Part shown: positions 43,453 to 55,709 of the stretch, in pieces
Layout: every line of letters begins with the position of its first letter
How positions within the stretch are numbered: position 1 is the stretch's first letter
Translations under genes and position numbers: made by a program
Assembly: GCA_035578175.1 (NCBI GenBank)
Contig: JAQMRL010000010.1
Coordinates: 32,728,784 to 32,792,783, forward strand
DNA length: 64,000 nucleotides
Direction of reading: 5' to 3'
Source: Catonia carolina
Lineage: Eukaryota > Arthropoda > Insecta > Hemiptera > Achilidae
Notes under the pieces: model-generated
What the model saw: only the letters and a program-made list of their open reading frames with translations
Told to the model about the DNA's origin: nothing
The model's database searches: none

Positions 43453-44645
43453 GCTATTCCGATCATATGCATTTTATTTTGAGATTGTAACTTAGAATTT
43501 TAAGTTAGGTAGGCATTAATATGCGCAGATGGTTGTACGATGAGACAATAAATCAGTTTAAATAATCAAAATGATATGGAAAATAATAAATAAGTAAGGA
43601 GTATGGAGTGAAACTAAAATTTCTAGTGCAGGTCCTGAAGTAAAATTGAAAAATACTTTCGAAGATAAGAAAAGAAATTAATAATGTATGAAAAATAAAT
43701 AAACTATAATAAATTATTTTATAAATTTAGCACTTAGCTAAATTTTACACAGATTTATAAAGATATTGCTGTGTTTTTGGAAATTTAAAAAAAAGAGATT
43801 AAACGCTTATATTTGCCCCGTACTGAAATCGGGTAATTGAGTTCTAAAGGCATAACATATTGACAATTTGGTATGGAGATGGATGGTTGGGTTCGTTCTG
43901 AAAATTGGGTCATGCGGTATTGATGCGTCCATCGTTTATATTCAATATTCTATTATTACTGTTTCATTGAAATAAATTGATTCCGTTTTTGACCGGTGCT
44001 TTAAATATTGTATCTATTGCTACTCTTTTTATTAATTATTAATACTGAAAGAATTATTTTCAGTGTTTTTAAAAGAATTTTAAATATTTTTTTGAAAGTT
44101 GGTATTAACGATATTTAAATATCGTTTGATATATCTGTAATTATACGACAGTGATATCAAAAAAGATTAACCCAAGTTGAAACGATATTTTTATGTCATT
44201 TTTATGGAATGTAATATAAGGGTTTAATATCGTTTTGATTCGTTATCAGATAATTTATAAGTTGGAAAATTTATTCTAAGCTCTGGATTTTAAAGAGTTT
44301 AATTTTGTTTTCGTATAAATGATTCACATTTATTGAAGGTATTGATATATTTTTATGCATTACCTTTATTTCCTATTTTTTTTAAGTCAGTGTGTTATAT
44401 CTTGATCTGAAACATTCAATTGATTGGTGCTTGAATTAATTTTTATTGAAGGCTCGTTCTTTTCTTTATGATATTGACGATGAGGTATTTGCCCTTAGGT
44501 TCCTTGTTCCTTATTTTTTCCAACCTGTTCCGTTTTAGCGTTTTAATGTCTCATAGTCCTTTTTAATCGTGTATAACGTGTATTCTTCGATGTCCTCATT
44601 TTTCGCCATCCTTTGTTATCTTTAACATAGATTTAATTGAATATT
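43453..44645. other. AT-rich sequence, no gene seen
   Basis: About 1.2 kb with no coding-like frame, TIR or SINE recognised. Confidence 0.45.
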
Positions 44646-44648
44646 TTT

Positions 44649-44801
44649 ACTTACTCTTGCCTATATGAATAATATAGGAAGGAAAGTATTGTTTTCATGT
44701 CGATTTTTCAAAATCGAGTTTTCACCGGACATAAGTTACACGTTTTTTCAGACCCCCTGAACCCAGAAAACACGTTTTTAGCTATTGGTGTGTGTGCGTG
44801 C

Positions 44802-44846
<45 letters not shown>

Positions 44847-45378
44847 AACAGAATATCTCAAAAACGGTACACCGTACAAACTTGAAACTTGGGTTAGATA
44901 CCACTAGAGGACCGGACACAAACATTTTCATCAAAATCGGTCAACCGGAAGTAGTAGTATTCGTGTCTTTTTCACTTTTCTGCGAATTTCTCAAAAACGG
45001 CTCGTACGATTTTTTTAAAAATCGCTACATATACTAAATTTTTTATGCTGTTCAAGATAGGATAGGCGCCTCTCTGCTGAAATTCTTGGGGAGGCTGTTT
45101 CTCGTAAAAAAATTGTTTTTTAAGATTGCGACTTTAATATGGATTTTAGCGCAAAAATGTAGTGTTATTTTACAATTTTTATTTTGACTATGTTTTGTAT
45201 TACGCTTATAGTTTAGCGGTAGTTACGATTTTTGTTTTTTTCTCACGCAAACGTGTAAAAAATCGAATTTTACGACTAAGTGCTAATTTTTTTGTATTAC
45301 GCTTAGTTTAGCGGTAGTTACAATTTTTGTTTTTTTCTCACGCAAACGTGTAAAAAATCGAATTTTACGACTAAGTGC
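44649..45378 (+). mobile_element. Family A element, copy A7, with a 97-bp internal duplication
   Basis: ACTTACTCTTGCC start, 5' palindrome, the longest (TG)n of the family (about 44787-44843), then the standard blocks. A near-identical tandem duplication of period 97 (about 45193-45289 and 45290-45379) covers 'ttacgcttagtttagcggt' to 'gactaagtgct'. The 3' end is missing. Confidence 0.8.
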
Positions 45379-45379
45379 T

Positions 45380-46463
45380 TTACCGTTATTAGTACCAGAT
45401 ATGCTTGGTGCATCGCATCTGCTGGTAATGCAAAATCTGTTACGGAAACATTCTTTCAAGGCTCAACAGCTACTTTACTCGTTTTTTCCGAGATTTAGTT
45501 GCTTCTTCATGTTTTAGACCTTTTAAAAATTCTTTGAACATCATCAATAGCAGCAACAGAAGATTTTCCTGCAGTTATGGCTCTTGACAATTGGAAAAAT
45601 CTGGCGTTTCTATTTACCCATCATATCCTAAATTTGAATCCTAACCTCTATACAAAAATTATACAAAAAAAACCTATGATTTACGCATTATCTAAGTATG
45701 TAATAACTTTCATAGGTATATAAGGTATTCATAATAATTTAACTCCAATGCATTAATTAATTGTATAATATGGTATTTACATGGAACGTTTAAAAGATCA
45801 CAAAAATTTAAGCATAAATGAGACCACGTGATCACAACAATTTAATCCAGCTCAAAGTGCTGCCAACCACACAAACTCAGTTTTCCCTTAAAATTTAGAG
45901 TATTTCCAATTCATAACCGAGAAATTACCCCAGTACTATTACTTTTACCATTTACCAAATGACATCACATTTTTTTGAAAATTATGTGGCTTTTCACCCC
46001 CGTTTTACGGTACGTAAATTATTTGCATCTAAAATTCGAGATTTGTAAAATTGTTATTTTTAAGTTTGTTTTTAGAGATTTTTAATTGCAACATCGTAAA
46101 TTGATGTTTGAGAATTTGATTATTTCTCTTAAATTCAACAGATTGTTACATACACACACACACACACACATTAGGGATAAAAAACCATTGAAATTATTTA
46201 TAAATTTATTTAACTCTAAGCTTTTGTAAAAGATTCTTTTGTACTATACCTACTGGGATCGTGATTAATAATAGGTCTCGGAGATTTACTTTTTTAATAA
46301 AACATTCTATTGAGAGGTTTGTTTAAGAAATATTAAATTTATATTACCTCGAATCATTCGGTTTCATTACTTTCTTACTTTTATATTTTGAATATTATTA
46401 TTTATTTAAAATACAAAAACTAAGTAAACTTTTCGTTTCCCTGTGTAAATAGGAAACCTTTTT
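45380..46463. other. Unassigned sequence, no gene called
   Basis: 45390-45640 is less AT-rich. A minus-strand translation with stops ('SVAAIDDVQRIFKRS') hints at an old coding relic, but I cannot name it. A short (CA)n tract lies at 46151-46171. Confidence 0.35.
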
Positions 46464-47407
46464 ACTTTCTCTTGCCTATATGAATTTATAGGAAGGAAAG
46501 AATTGTTTTCATGTCGATTTTTCAAAATCGAGTTTTCAGCGGATCTACACGTTTTCAGACCCCCTGAACCCAAAAAATATGTTTTTAGCTATTGGTCTCT
46601 GTGTGTGTATGAACAAAATATCTCAAGAACGAAACATCGTACGAACGTGAAACTTGAGAATTAAGTTAGACGCCACTAGAGGACCCGACACGAACAGTTT
46701 CATCAAAATCGGTCAACCGGAAGTAGTAGTTTATTCGTATAATTTTTCACTTTTTGCGATTTTTTTTCAAAAACGGGTATTACAATTTTTTTTAATCTAC
46801 ACATTTACTAAATTTTTTATTCTCTAAAATATAAGGTAAGCGCCATTTCTGCTGAAATTCTTGTGGAGGTTGTTTTCTCGTAAAAAAATTGTTTTTTTTT
46901 TAGATTGCGACTTTAATATATGCATTTTAGCGCAAAGATGTAGGTATATAATTAAATTTGTAGAGAATTTTAAATCCTACAACTTTTATTAACATTTTTT
47001 TGTACAACGCTTAGTTGAGCGGTAATTAGCGATTTTCTGTTTTTTTTCTCACGAAAACGTGTAAAAAATCGATTTCTTAAAAGATTTCAATTACATAATT
47101 GTATTGTATGTATTGTAAGTATTTCCTTAGTATACATTTTACGACAAAAGTAAGTAATCAAATTTATAGGAAATTAAAAGATCTACAACTATTATTTAGA
47201 GCATTTTTCTCTACAGAACCTAGTTTAGCGTGAAAGTGTGATTTTCCGTATTTTTAAGCCAAACCGAGGTCAATTTTAGTTTTGCGTCTTTCACTCATGA
47301 TTAAAATAAGGTTATGTTTTTGAGGTTAATTTTTGTTTATTTCTAATGTAGGTTATATTGGTAAATATTTGCTTTGGCAAGAGAAAGTCGTGAGTGTTAC
47401 ACACCGG
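46464..47407 (+). mobile_element. Family A element, full-length copy A8
   Basis: ACTTTCTCTTGCC at 46464-46476 and GGCAAGAGAAAGT at 47376-47388, then a slightly altered stem-loop 'gtgagtgttacacaccgg'. Two internal subrepeats, the second carrying a small 'gtattgtatgtattgtaagt' insertion. The (TG)n tract is short here (about 46602-46610). Confidence 0.85.
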
Positions 47408-48654
47408 ATTTTTACGGTATTACCTTAATATGGTCATATATTACTTTTGTAATTACTTTTTGTGTTCAGAATATTTTAAAAGCACATAAAATCTTCTGGT
47501 GTCTTAAACATGGTCGTACGAGTAAATTCCTTCGTTATTTATGCGTTTTATATGGTATGTTGTATAACAAATGTTATTACTTTAAGATTAGTTGGTCTTA
47601 TTTATAGACCTACTTTACTTTATATTTGTATAATGTTTTTTTATTGTTAATTACAATTGTTACTTTTACCGTAAACTATTTTATTATTTAATTATCCTTT
47701 CACTTTTATTTAGTTTTAATTATGTTTCCATAACAAGTTACCTGCCATGTTTATTATGATTAGAAAGCTGATTTGTATTAAGAAAATTATTTTATTTCTT
47801 TTTTTAAATATGAAAATTATTGTTGTTTTCAAGTTTATTCAATATTTTTATCGTTCTCCTTTAATATTATTGTATTTAATTGAAAACGGTTAGAAATTGT
47901 TGCTTGTATTTGAAACTATAAAACCTATAACCGAGATAATGTTGGCACAGGTTCCGCTAATTAAATTTAATGTTTTTTGTACTGATTTTTTTAACCTTAA
48001 AGGTTAATTAATATTTTTAGGTAATTCAATATCAAATAAAATACTACATTTAATTTAATATGAATTCCTGTAATTAACTGTTAATGTTACGTAAATTCTG
48101 GGTTTCTACATGTAATGCAGTCATCTTGTTTATTAATTTGTTTTAACCGAAACACCTGGAGTGTATTTCTAAATTCATAAAAGTGTTAAATCCTTTAAAT
48201 TTTTATTATTTTAATTTATTTAAATATACATAGAGTTTATTACTAAACTAACTAAGCTGTACAAGTATGCAATACTTTTAAATAAATATACGTAAAAACT
48301 CTTCTTTACAAAGAGTTCTGTTCCCGCATAGAAGTATACAGAAAAAAAAATTTAATAACTTAAATACTTATAACTACTATAAAATTTACTAAGTTATTAT
48401 ACAGTTAAAGGTACAAGGATTACGTTAGTAAACAGATTTTATTTTAACAAAGCATAAATGATAAATTCTATTACATTTACTAAATATCAATAATAATAAT
48501 TTTAATAACAATATAAACTTTTTAAAAAATGCTTTTGAATCAGTCATTTCAGAAAGCCGATAAGTCAAAATTTAACATTTTTTCTTTAGTGCATTTAGAA
48601 TTAACTCAATGTAAACACACCATCCCTACAAAAATCACATAAGTCTGGCTTTCT
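47408..48654. other. AT-rich sequence, no gene seen
   Basis: The frame 47374-47607 starts inside A8 and is not gene-like. Confidence 0.45.
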
Positions 48655-49066
48655 GTAAGTAATATCTCTTCTTCTTTAGCTTCAATCATGCGATTGGTAG
48701 GCAGCTTTCCATCGTTTTCTGTCCAGAGCTATAGTTTTTAGTTGGATGTAGCTCTGGATCCCTAGATCTTTGGTAATTTGTTTCAAATACTGTAGCCGGG
48801 GTCTTCCACGAGCCCTTTGTCCAATTATCATTCCTTCTAATATTCTTAACGTGAATTCATTGTGTCTTATTACATGGCCAAGCCAAGAGTGTCGTCTGTC
48901 CTTTAGAATTTTCAAAAGAGATCTGTTCTCCTCAGCCCTTTCAAATACTTCCTCATTACTAACTCTGTCAGTCCATTTCAACTTAAGCATTCGTCTCCGA
49001 CACCATACTTCAAAAGCATTGAGTGCTCTTTCCTCCACCTTACCACCTTACTTACGTAAGTAATAT
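48655..49066 (-). mobile_element. 5'-truncated LINE, ORF C-terminus, with 11-bp TSD
   Basis: Element 48666-49055 between GTAAGTAATAT at 48655-48665 and 49056-49066. The minus-strand frame 48682-49038 (118 codons) is undamaged: 'FEVWCRRRMLKLKWTDRVSN', 'DRRHSWLGHVIRHNEFT', 'RGRPRLQYLKQITKDLG', 'DRKRWKAAYQSHD'. After the stop there is almost no 3' UTR and a GAA-rich tail. Intact reading frame and perfect TSD suggest a young insertion. Only the extreme C-terminus is present. Confidence 0.9.
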
Positions 49067-50009
49067 ATGACACTAAAAAAAAGGCTTATCCTCAAGGATA
49101 TAAAGTGTTTTCTTCTAATTAAAAAATTAAAGTGGATGTTATTTTGAAGCTTAATCTCTACTCTCTAGTGGAAGAGCCTATACAAAGATTCTATGCAAAA
49201 ATCTTTTTAAGGTGTACAACTACTGTTTATGAAAACGATGGAGAACGTGAATAGCCCTGAAAATTAACATTTTTCTTTTTTAAAGTTAAAAATTTCAATT
49301 TTTATAATTTCAGAAAGCTATTTTAAGTCATAATGTAAACTACTGAAATAAATAAATGAATACTATTGTACAGCACAATTTTATTTTGGTCTAACAACAA
49401 CGTGTATTTTATTGAAAACAACGTAAGTCAGCATTTTACTCCAATTTATTTCAGAAACACCTTCAGTCTAAATTTTCAATTTTTTTTAAACAAATGGCTA
49501 GTCTTTTAAAAGACCAAAAGCATATATTATATTAAAGGGGACAGCCCTCTGAAAAAGGGGGGCTGTCTTTTCAGAGGCAGATTACTTAAACATATAGTAC
49601 GAATTCTCATACAGTATTGTCGTAAACCACCTGATGGACCAAAGGAACGCAAGTTTAAATCACCGACAATATTTCTTAACAGATACAATCCATATTTGCA
49701 CATTGGAGTGACATCAGATTACTTAAGGTAACCTAAAAATAAAACCGACAGCATTGGTTTGCTTGGTTGTAAGTAAAGTACAGTTATCGGTAGGAAAAAA
49801 AATTTTAAAAAATAAGATTTTTAAAAAATATTTAGTACTAGTAGTTATTTTTTTGTTCTACTGAATTTGATTTTCTCATTCGTCATAAGTTTTAAAATTT
49901 TTCGATTTGTGATGATGTGACCAAACACACATTTAAAATTTCTAAGCTTGAATGATACCCACATATTGATCTATACGGAAAAATTAAAATTATGTAAATA
50001 CTACGTAGA
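49067..50009. other. AT-rich sequence with short hairpins, no gene seen
   Basis: Contains GTCTTTTAAAAGAC (a perfect palindrome at 49501-49514) and a GACAGCCC/GGGCTGTC stem at 49540-49567. No coding evidence. Confidence 0.45.
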
Positions 50010-50421
50010 AAACAAGACTGTTGTTTGGGTCAACAGCCAAAAGACTGGTTTGAACGTCAACAGGTTTTACAAGTAAAAACGATGAGTGATGTGGTTTACT
50101 ATTGCCTTCCTCAGTGAGTTGAAAGAGTATGCTTATCAGCATACCAGGCCGACCGAAAAGCACCAACTTTCTAACCCTGCGAATGACACCTTCACTTGAT
50201 TTACTACAAGGTCTGGCTATATAGTGAAATTCATTACTCTCAGAGGAGATAAATCTGATAAGTGTCTTTTACATCTCTACCTCTTTTGTTCTTAAAAGTT
50301 CAGTCATATAATTGGCTGACTTTGTGATAAGAAATCGAACTATTTTTTGTAGCCCTAGAACCAACAGATCGAGTGCAATTAATTTAACACTCCACCTGCC
50401 CGTGATTGGCATAAAACAAGA
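50010..50421 (-). repeat. Family B retroposon, copy B13, with TSD
   Basis: Element 50019-50412 between AAAACAAGA at 50010-50018 and 50413-50421. Confidence 0.9.
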
Positions 50422-51057
50422 TTAAGTAGCAGATAATTTGTATTCCTTGTAAACCAAAACATTGTTTTTTTATATTTTACAAAATAATTATTGAATTCTG
50501 TGGAGGCTATAATCAACTTATTTAAGTATGTCTAAAACGTTTAAGATACTGTTTAATATTCACAAACTTGAACCGTTCAGTTAATTTACTTCGATTACTT
50601 AATTGTTCTTGAACCGATAAAGTAAATAATTCTGATAATACCACTTCGTCTTTAATCAGTGAATAAAACCACTGTCGTCCATTAGCAGAATATTAGCTTA
50701 GATTATTTGTGAACAGTGCACGCCTGCTAAATAACATTAAGTACTACATACCTCTTTGTGTAAGGTCGTATCAATTACGGGCAATTAATTTAGCTTCTAC
50801 GTTCTACAAATTAGATGTGGTAGTTAGTGCACTAGTAGTTATGTTTGAAACTTCAGTAGGTTGTTCTTACTTCTGAAATTTCTTGTGGGTTTGCCATATA
50901 ACAATATTAAATTGACAACAAAAACGAAAAATGGGAACATTGCGTAAGAATTTATACGAGAATTGGTCGTAATAATGGTGTATTTAAGAAACTGAAATTC
51001 ATTTCGATTATTATTCCATTTAAATTCATTCTTGCTTAAATAGCATTTCAGTTTTTT
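50422..51057. other. AT-rich sequence, no gene seen
   Basis: No recognised feature. Confidence 0.45.
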
Positions 51058-51545
51058 ACGTTCTCTTGCCCTATATGAATATATAATGGAGGAAAGTATT
51101 GTTTTCATTTCAATTTTTCGAAGTCGAGTTTCACTTGATATACACGTTTTTGTAGACCCATGTACTCTAAAAACATGTTTGTAACATTTAAAAAAACATT
51201 TTTTCTGCGATTTGTGTTAGTGTGAACAAAATATTTCAAAAACGGGATAACGTACGTACGAAGTTGAAAATTGAAACTTAAATTAGGTACCACTAGGGGA
51301 CCCGATACGAACATTTTCATCAAAATCGGTCTATGGCAAGTAGTATAGTTTATTCGTCAAATTTTTCACTTTTTTGTGATTTTCTCAAAAACGGGTCCTA
51401 CGAGTTTTTTAAAAATTGCCTCATTACTATTTTTTTTTTATTTTGTACAATATAGGGTAGTAAGAACGATGAAAGCTGAAATTCTTGGGGAGACTGTTTT
51501 CTCGTAGGAAAAATGGTTTCTTTTTAATATTACGGCATTTTAGGG
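51058..51545 (+). mobile_element. Family A element, 5' half (A9)
   Basis: 'acgttctcttgccctatatg' start, 'ggaggaaagtattg', the GACCCGA block and the 'gaaattcttggggagactg' block, then loss of similarity. The (TG)n site is almost empty here ('tttgtgttagtgtgaac'). Confidence 0.75.
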
Positions 51546-52149
51546 CAGTGTATGATCAAAAATTTAAAAAAAAGTAAAAATATTGTTGAATTCTCGGTAT
51601 TTTTATTTCCTTTGGATGATAGTTCTCACTGATTTGAATCTTAGTCTGATGTACGGTTGTATTTTTGAAAATTTGTGAAAAAATTTCTTTATATCAGTAT
51701 TTTCAATATTTAACTAATAACAGAAGGAACAGCAAGCAAGAATCTAAACCTTTAGAGCGTAGAAAGATCCAAGTAATATAGGTGAATGACGTCAAAATTA
51801 TTAACAGATAATGTGTTCAAAACAAAAATCTTAGGCGAAGATTAACTAATAACTGGACCAAGATTCTCAGAAGGAAAACAGAAATAGCCGGATAATTAAA
51901 GAGTTCTGCCAAATCGGGAAAACAAGAAAATTTGCAGGCAGTTGGTTAACCGTTGAAAAAAAAGATTACTAATATGTACTACTTATAAAAAATATTTTAT
52001 TTTCAATTTTTTCACTTTTAATTTGGCATCTGAACAGCGTATATGAAGCAACTATCATTATACAATTTTTCATAAAACTAGTGGGAAACTTGATTTGCTT
52101 GTACGTTTTCGCCCCTCCCACAACTGTTCTTCGAAACGACTTTTCTACT
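51546..52149. other. AT-rich sequence, no gene seen
   Basis: No recognised feature. Confidence 0.45.
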
Positions 52150-52320
52150 GTCGATCCAGCTGTTCATACTTAACTTCGAAACTGGTGTTAAGAAATCATA
52201 TGAGCGTACGGTTCAAAGAAAAAGACCAAAATGACTGGCGATGTTAACGAGTCATGTTAATTATTACTGTCAACATTTAATGTTTATGTCTGCTTCTAAT
52301 ACAGTAAACATTTTCTGTAA
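52150..52320 (+). repeat. Family F repeat fragment
   Basis: Matches 27180-27300 and, further along, 27925-27965 ('tttatgtctgcttct'). Confidence 0.5.
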
Positions 52321-53570
52321 ACTATTTCTCATGAAACTAATATCAAAACAGAGCGTATGTAAACATAATGTCTGTAAGTCTGAAATGTGTAGCATAGTGA
52401 TTTGAGGATGGTCCTAAGTGTCTTTGATGGAAATTTTTGTCGGATTTTAATATTTTTATGCCGAATTGTTTAAAAACAATAATTGTAAAGATGTTGAAAT
52501 TTATTTTTTTGAAGAAAGTATTGAATAAATTCATGATTCATTTTACTACAGATATACGCCACGAAATATTTTAAGATCCGACTGAAAAAAATTGTGAGTC
52601 ACTGTAATTTCTCATTGTTTTGAATGGTCTGGATGATGAGATAATTGCAGTGACTAATTTTTAAATTTCAGAAATGAAACAATATTGAATTATTGTTTTA
52701 TTGTTCTTTTTTTGGTATGAAAGATATTTTATGTATTTCTTTTTCAAAGCGAAACACGCTATGGTTAGGATATATTTTACCGGAGGCGTTTTAATTTGTT
52801 CTAGATCTTCAGAGAGACTTTTTTTGTGTCGCGTCGATTCCGTATGAGTAATTTTTGCATGTCTGTAAAAACAGTACCAAGTAAACTTATAAACTTTCTA
52901 GTCTGTGGGTTTAATGTATTTTACTTTGGTAAATACCTTAACATGACTTCTTTTCGGATTCCTTCTGCATTAATATGTAAATTCTACCTGTTTGTTGATG
53001 TTATTACACTGTATTATAGGTATGTAGGCGAATTTATGTGTGTAGGCCATCCACTGACATTCTTGAATAAATTCTCTCTTTCTTCTTCGTTTTTTTCTTT
53101 CTCTGTCTTTCTCTCTTGGCTTATTCATTTATTGAAAAGTTGCTTGTAAGTTTGCCAGTTTACGTAGATGGCCTTGAACACATACCTTATTACATCACCT
53201 TAAAACGAATGATTGCTTTCTTGGTTGGCTTACTATAACCTCGCCACACCCCTTGGTTCAGCTGTTCCACCGCTGTTGCAGCGGTTGAACAGCTCCTTCT
53301 ATATTACTCTTTCCTAGATGTACAACTGGTTGTTGCTGTTCTGTTCTTTTAGGCCCATTTTGTCATGGGCTTCTATGGCCGTTGCTGTTGTTGTTGTAGT
53401 TTGATATAGGCATAAGTACTATCTCGTATCTGCCTACTAGATATTCGCCTACCGCCTACCTTCCTATTTATGCATCTTACGTTATTATCATCAACGCCCT
53501 TTTTTCTAAGTTTTTTTTACTCACCTTCCTATAATTAATACATGATAATTACTTTTCACGATTACATGTA
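52321..53570. other. Unassigned sequence; hairpin near 53261
   Basis: The plus-strand frame 52826-53149 (107 codons) lacks recognisable motifs. 53220-53400 is less AT-rich and includes the hairpin listed separately. Confidence 0.4.
53261..53293. repeat. Short strong hairpin
   Basis: Arms 53261-53275 (GCTGTTCCACCGCTG) and 53279-53293 pair with a single mismatch around a 3-nt loop, extended by one flanking A-T pair. Confidence 0.85.
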
Positions 53571-53579
53571 GAAAATATT

Positions 53580-54362
53580 TGCCCATAACAGGTAGGTGGA
53601 GTGTTAAATTATTTCCACTCGATCTCCCAGTTCTAGGGCTACAAAAAATAGTTCTGTTTCTTATCATATGGTCAGCCAATAACGACTGAGGCATTTAAAA
53701 AACAAGAGGTAGAGGTGTAAAAGAAACTAGTCAAAAGTTATCTCATCTAAAAGTGATGAATTTCATCTTTATACAGCCAGACTGTCAGTTTTATATACCC
53801 ATAACGGGCAGGTGGAGTGTAAAATTAATTGCACTCGATCTGCTGGTTCCAGGGCTACAAAAAAATTCTGTTTCTTAGTACAAAGTCAGCCAATTATATG
53901 ACTGAACTATTTAAGAACAGAAGAGATAGAGGTGTTAATGACACTACTTAGAGTTACCTCCTCTGAGAGTACTGAATTTTACGATACAGCCAGACCTTGT
54001 GGTGAATGAAGTGAAGGTGTCATTTGCAGGGTGGAAAGTGAGTGCTTTTCGGCCCACCTGGCATGCTGATAAGCATACTCTTTCAACTCGGTGAGGAAGG
54101 CAAAGTAAACCACCTCACTTCTCGTCTTTACTTAATAAACCTCTAGAAGTTCAAACTAGCCTTTCGACTGTTGACCTAAAGAACAACAGCCAGACCGTGT
54201 GATGAATGAAATGAATGTTTCATATTCAGTGTAAAAAGATGCTTTAGAGGGCCTCGAATGCTGATAAGCTTATTTCTCCACTCAGTGAGGAAGGCATGGT
54301 AAACCACCTTACTCCTCGTTTTACTTAGTAAAGCCTCTCAGCCTCTTGGCTGATGACCTAAA
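53580..54362 (+). repeat. Family B inside family B (B14/B16 split by B15)
   Basis: The outer B is split into 53580-53782 and 54186-54362. The inner B15 (53783-54185, 403 bp) is flanked by ACAGCCAGAC at 53773-53782 and 54186-54195, a sequence that belongs to the outer B. The outer copy resumes at the base expected after the duplicated target. Confidence 0.9.
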
Positions 54363-54668
54363 GAAGATAGAAAATATTGCACTTTTCTAATATAAGATAT
54401 GGTTTTATTATTATATATAATGTTTGATTTGTTTTTTTTGTGTCAACTTATTTAATTTGCAATTTTATATTAAATTAAACAAGCAGAAAAATTTCAACGC
54501 CGACGAAAGCTAAATTGTGAAAAAATTACTGGACGTAGTGATACTATCCACGCGACGACGGCACTTTAATAGTTCTCTTCAGGGCGATAAAGTTACCAAG
54601 ATTTCATAACTGTTTATTTTAAGCATCCGTTGACTTTTCTAAATCGTATAGAACGTACTTTTTTCTTT

Positions 54669-54832
54669 GGTTTAACGTCCGACTGTTCTGCAATTATTGT
54701 TAATGCAGACGGTGAAGGATTAAATGATTTTTTTTGTAACGTATGAAAATATGCCGTGCCTGAATGGGATTCGAATCCAAGACCGCATGATGAGAGGCGA
54801 GCACGTTACCAACTACGCCAATGCGGCCGGCG
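54669..54832 (-). repeat. tRNA-derived SINE, head H2, tail type I (near complete)
   Basis: On the minus strand: 'gccggccgcattggcgtag', 'ttggtaacgtgctcgcctc', B box 'ggattcgaatccca', then the body and 'cagtcggacgttaaa'. Confidence 0.9.
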
Positions 54833-55695
54833 AACTTACTTTAGTACGAGTTGTAGTGTTATAATTTATAATCATTTATTCAATTCTCTTAGCGTTACGT
54901 TACACTGTTAAAAAATATTTTTGGCGGAAATTGTAATTTTCAATCATTTTGGGTAACCAAAAGTCTGCTGTATGTAAAAAATGTATAGAGGTACGTATTA
55001 CACACTTCATATAGCGGTTGATAGTCTCGGTTACAATGTACTTATAAAATCCATTGAAATAGATTTTCAAACACTCCTGAATTCCGTGTTTGGTTGGAAT
55101 AATACACCAGATATGATTTAGTAATATTTCTGTATTTTTTGTAGTGTTTCAATAATGTAAAAAACTGCAGTGTTCAGATTCTCTGAGGTCATTTTTATTT
55201 TGGCTTATTAAATATGCAGCCAATATGATATCAGTTTCGTCATGACATATGGTAATTTAACTCGCGCTTTAGATCACGTCATGAGATAACTTATAAATTT
55301 GCTTTGTTTTTAAATTATGTTTTTCTTGGTATAATACAGTTTAAATTATTATCGGTGCATCAATACTCGCTCTCCTACTGACATTCGTATTTATCATCAT
55401 TACACATGACAACATTACAAAACGCTGTCTGTGTTAATCTAGTAATCTAGATTTCTTATTTATTTTTATATTTCTGTGATAAATCTTGCGTGTTTTTAAG
55501 TCAATGCCTTAGAATATCTACGAGATATTGATCTAAGGCATTGATAGATAAATGCGACAGTAAAATCCTCCACAATTATGGGTCCGAAGATAGTAGACGG
55601 ATAGTACAATAAAAACGGACGATTAATGAAAACAATCAGTAAACGAAGACAAGAAATCTAGTGTGATATACTCAGACGACTTTCTCCTGGCAATT
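54833..55695. other. AT-rich sequence; hairpin at 55501
   Basis: Apart from the hairpin listed next, nothing is recognised. Confidence 0.45.
55501..55544. repeat. Compact two-part hairpin
   Basis: TCAATGCCTTAGA (55501-55513) pairs exactly with 55532-55544. Inside, ATATCT (55514-55519) pairs with AGATAT (55523-55528) around a 3-nt loop, leaving a 3-nt bulge (tga). Confidence 0.95.
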
Positions 55696-55709
55696 TAAGT
55701 AATGAAAAA

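Noticed and set aside
52826..53149. 107-codon plus-strand frame
   Set aside because: Hydrophobic, Phe/Ser-rich sequence typical of T-rich DNA; no domain or splice context recognised.
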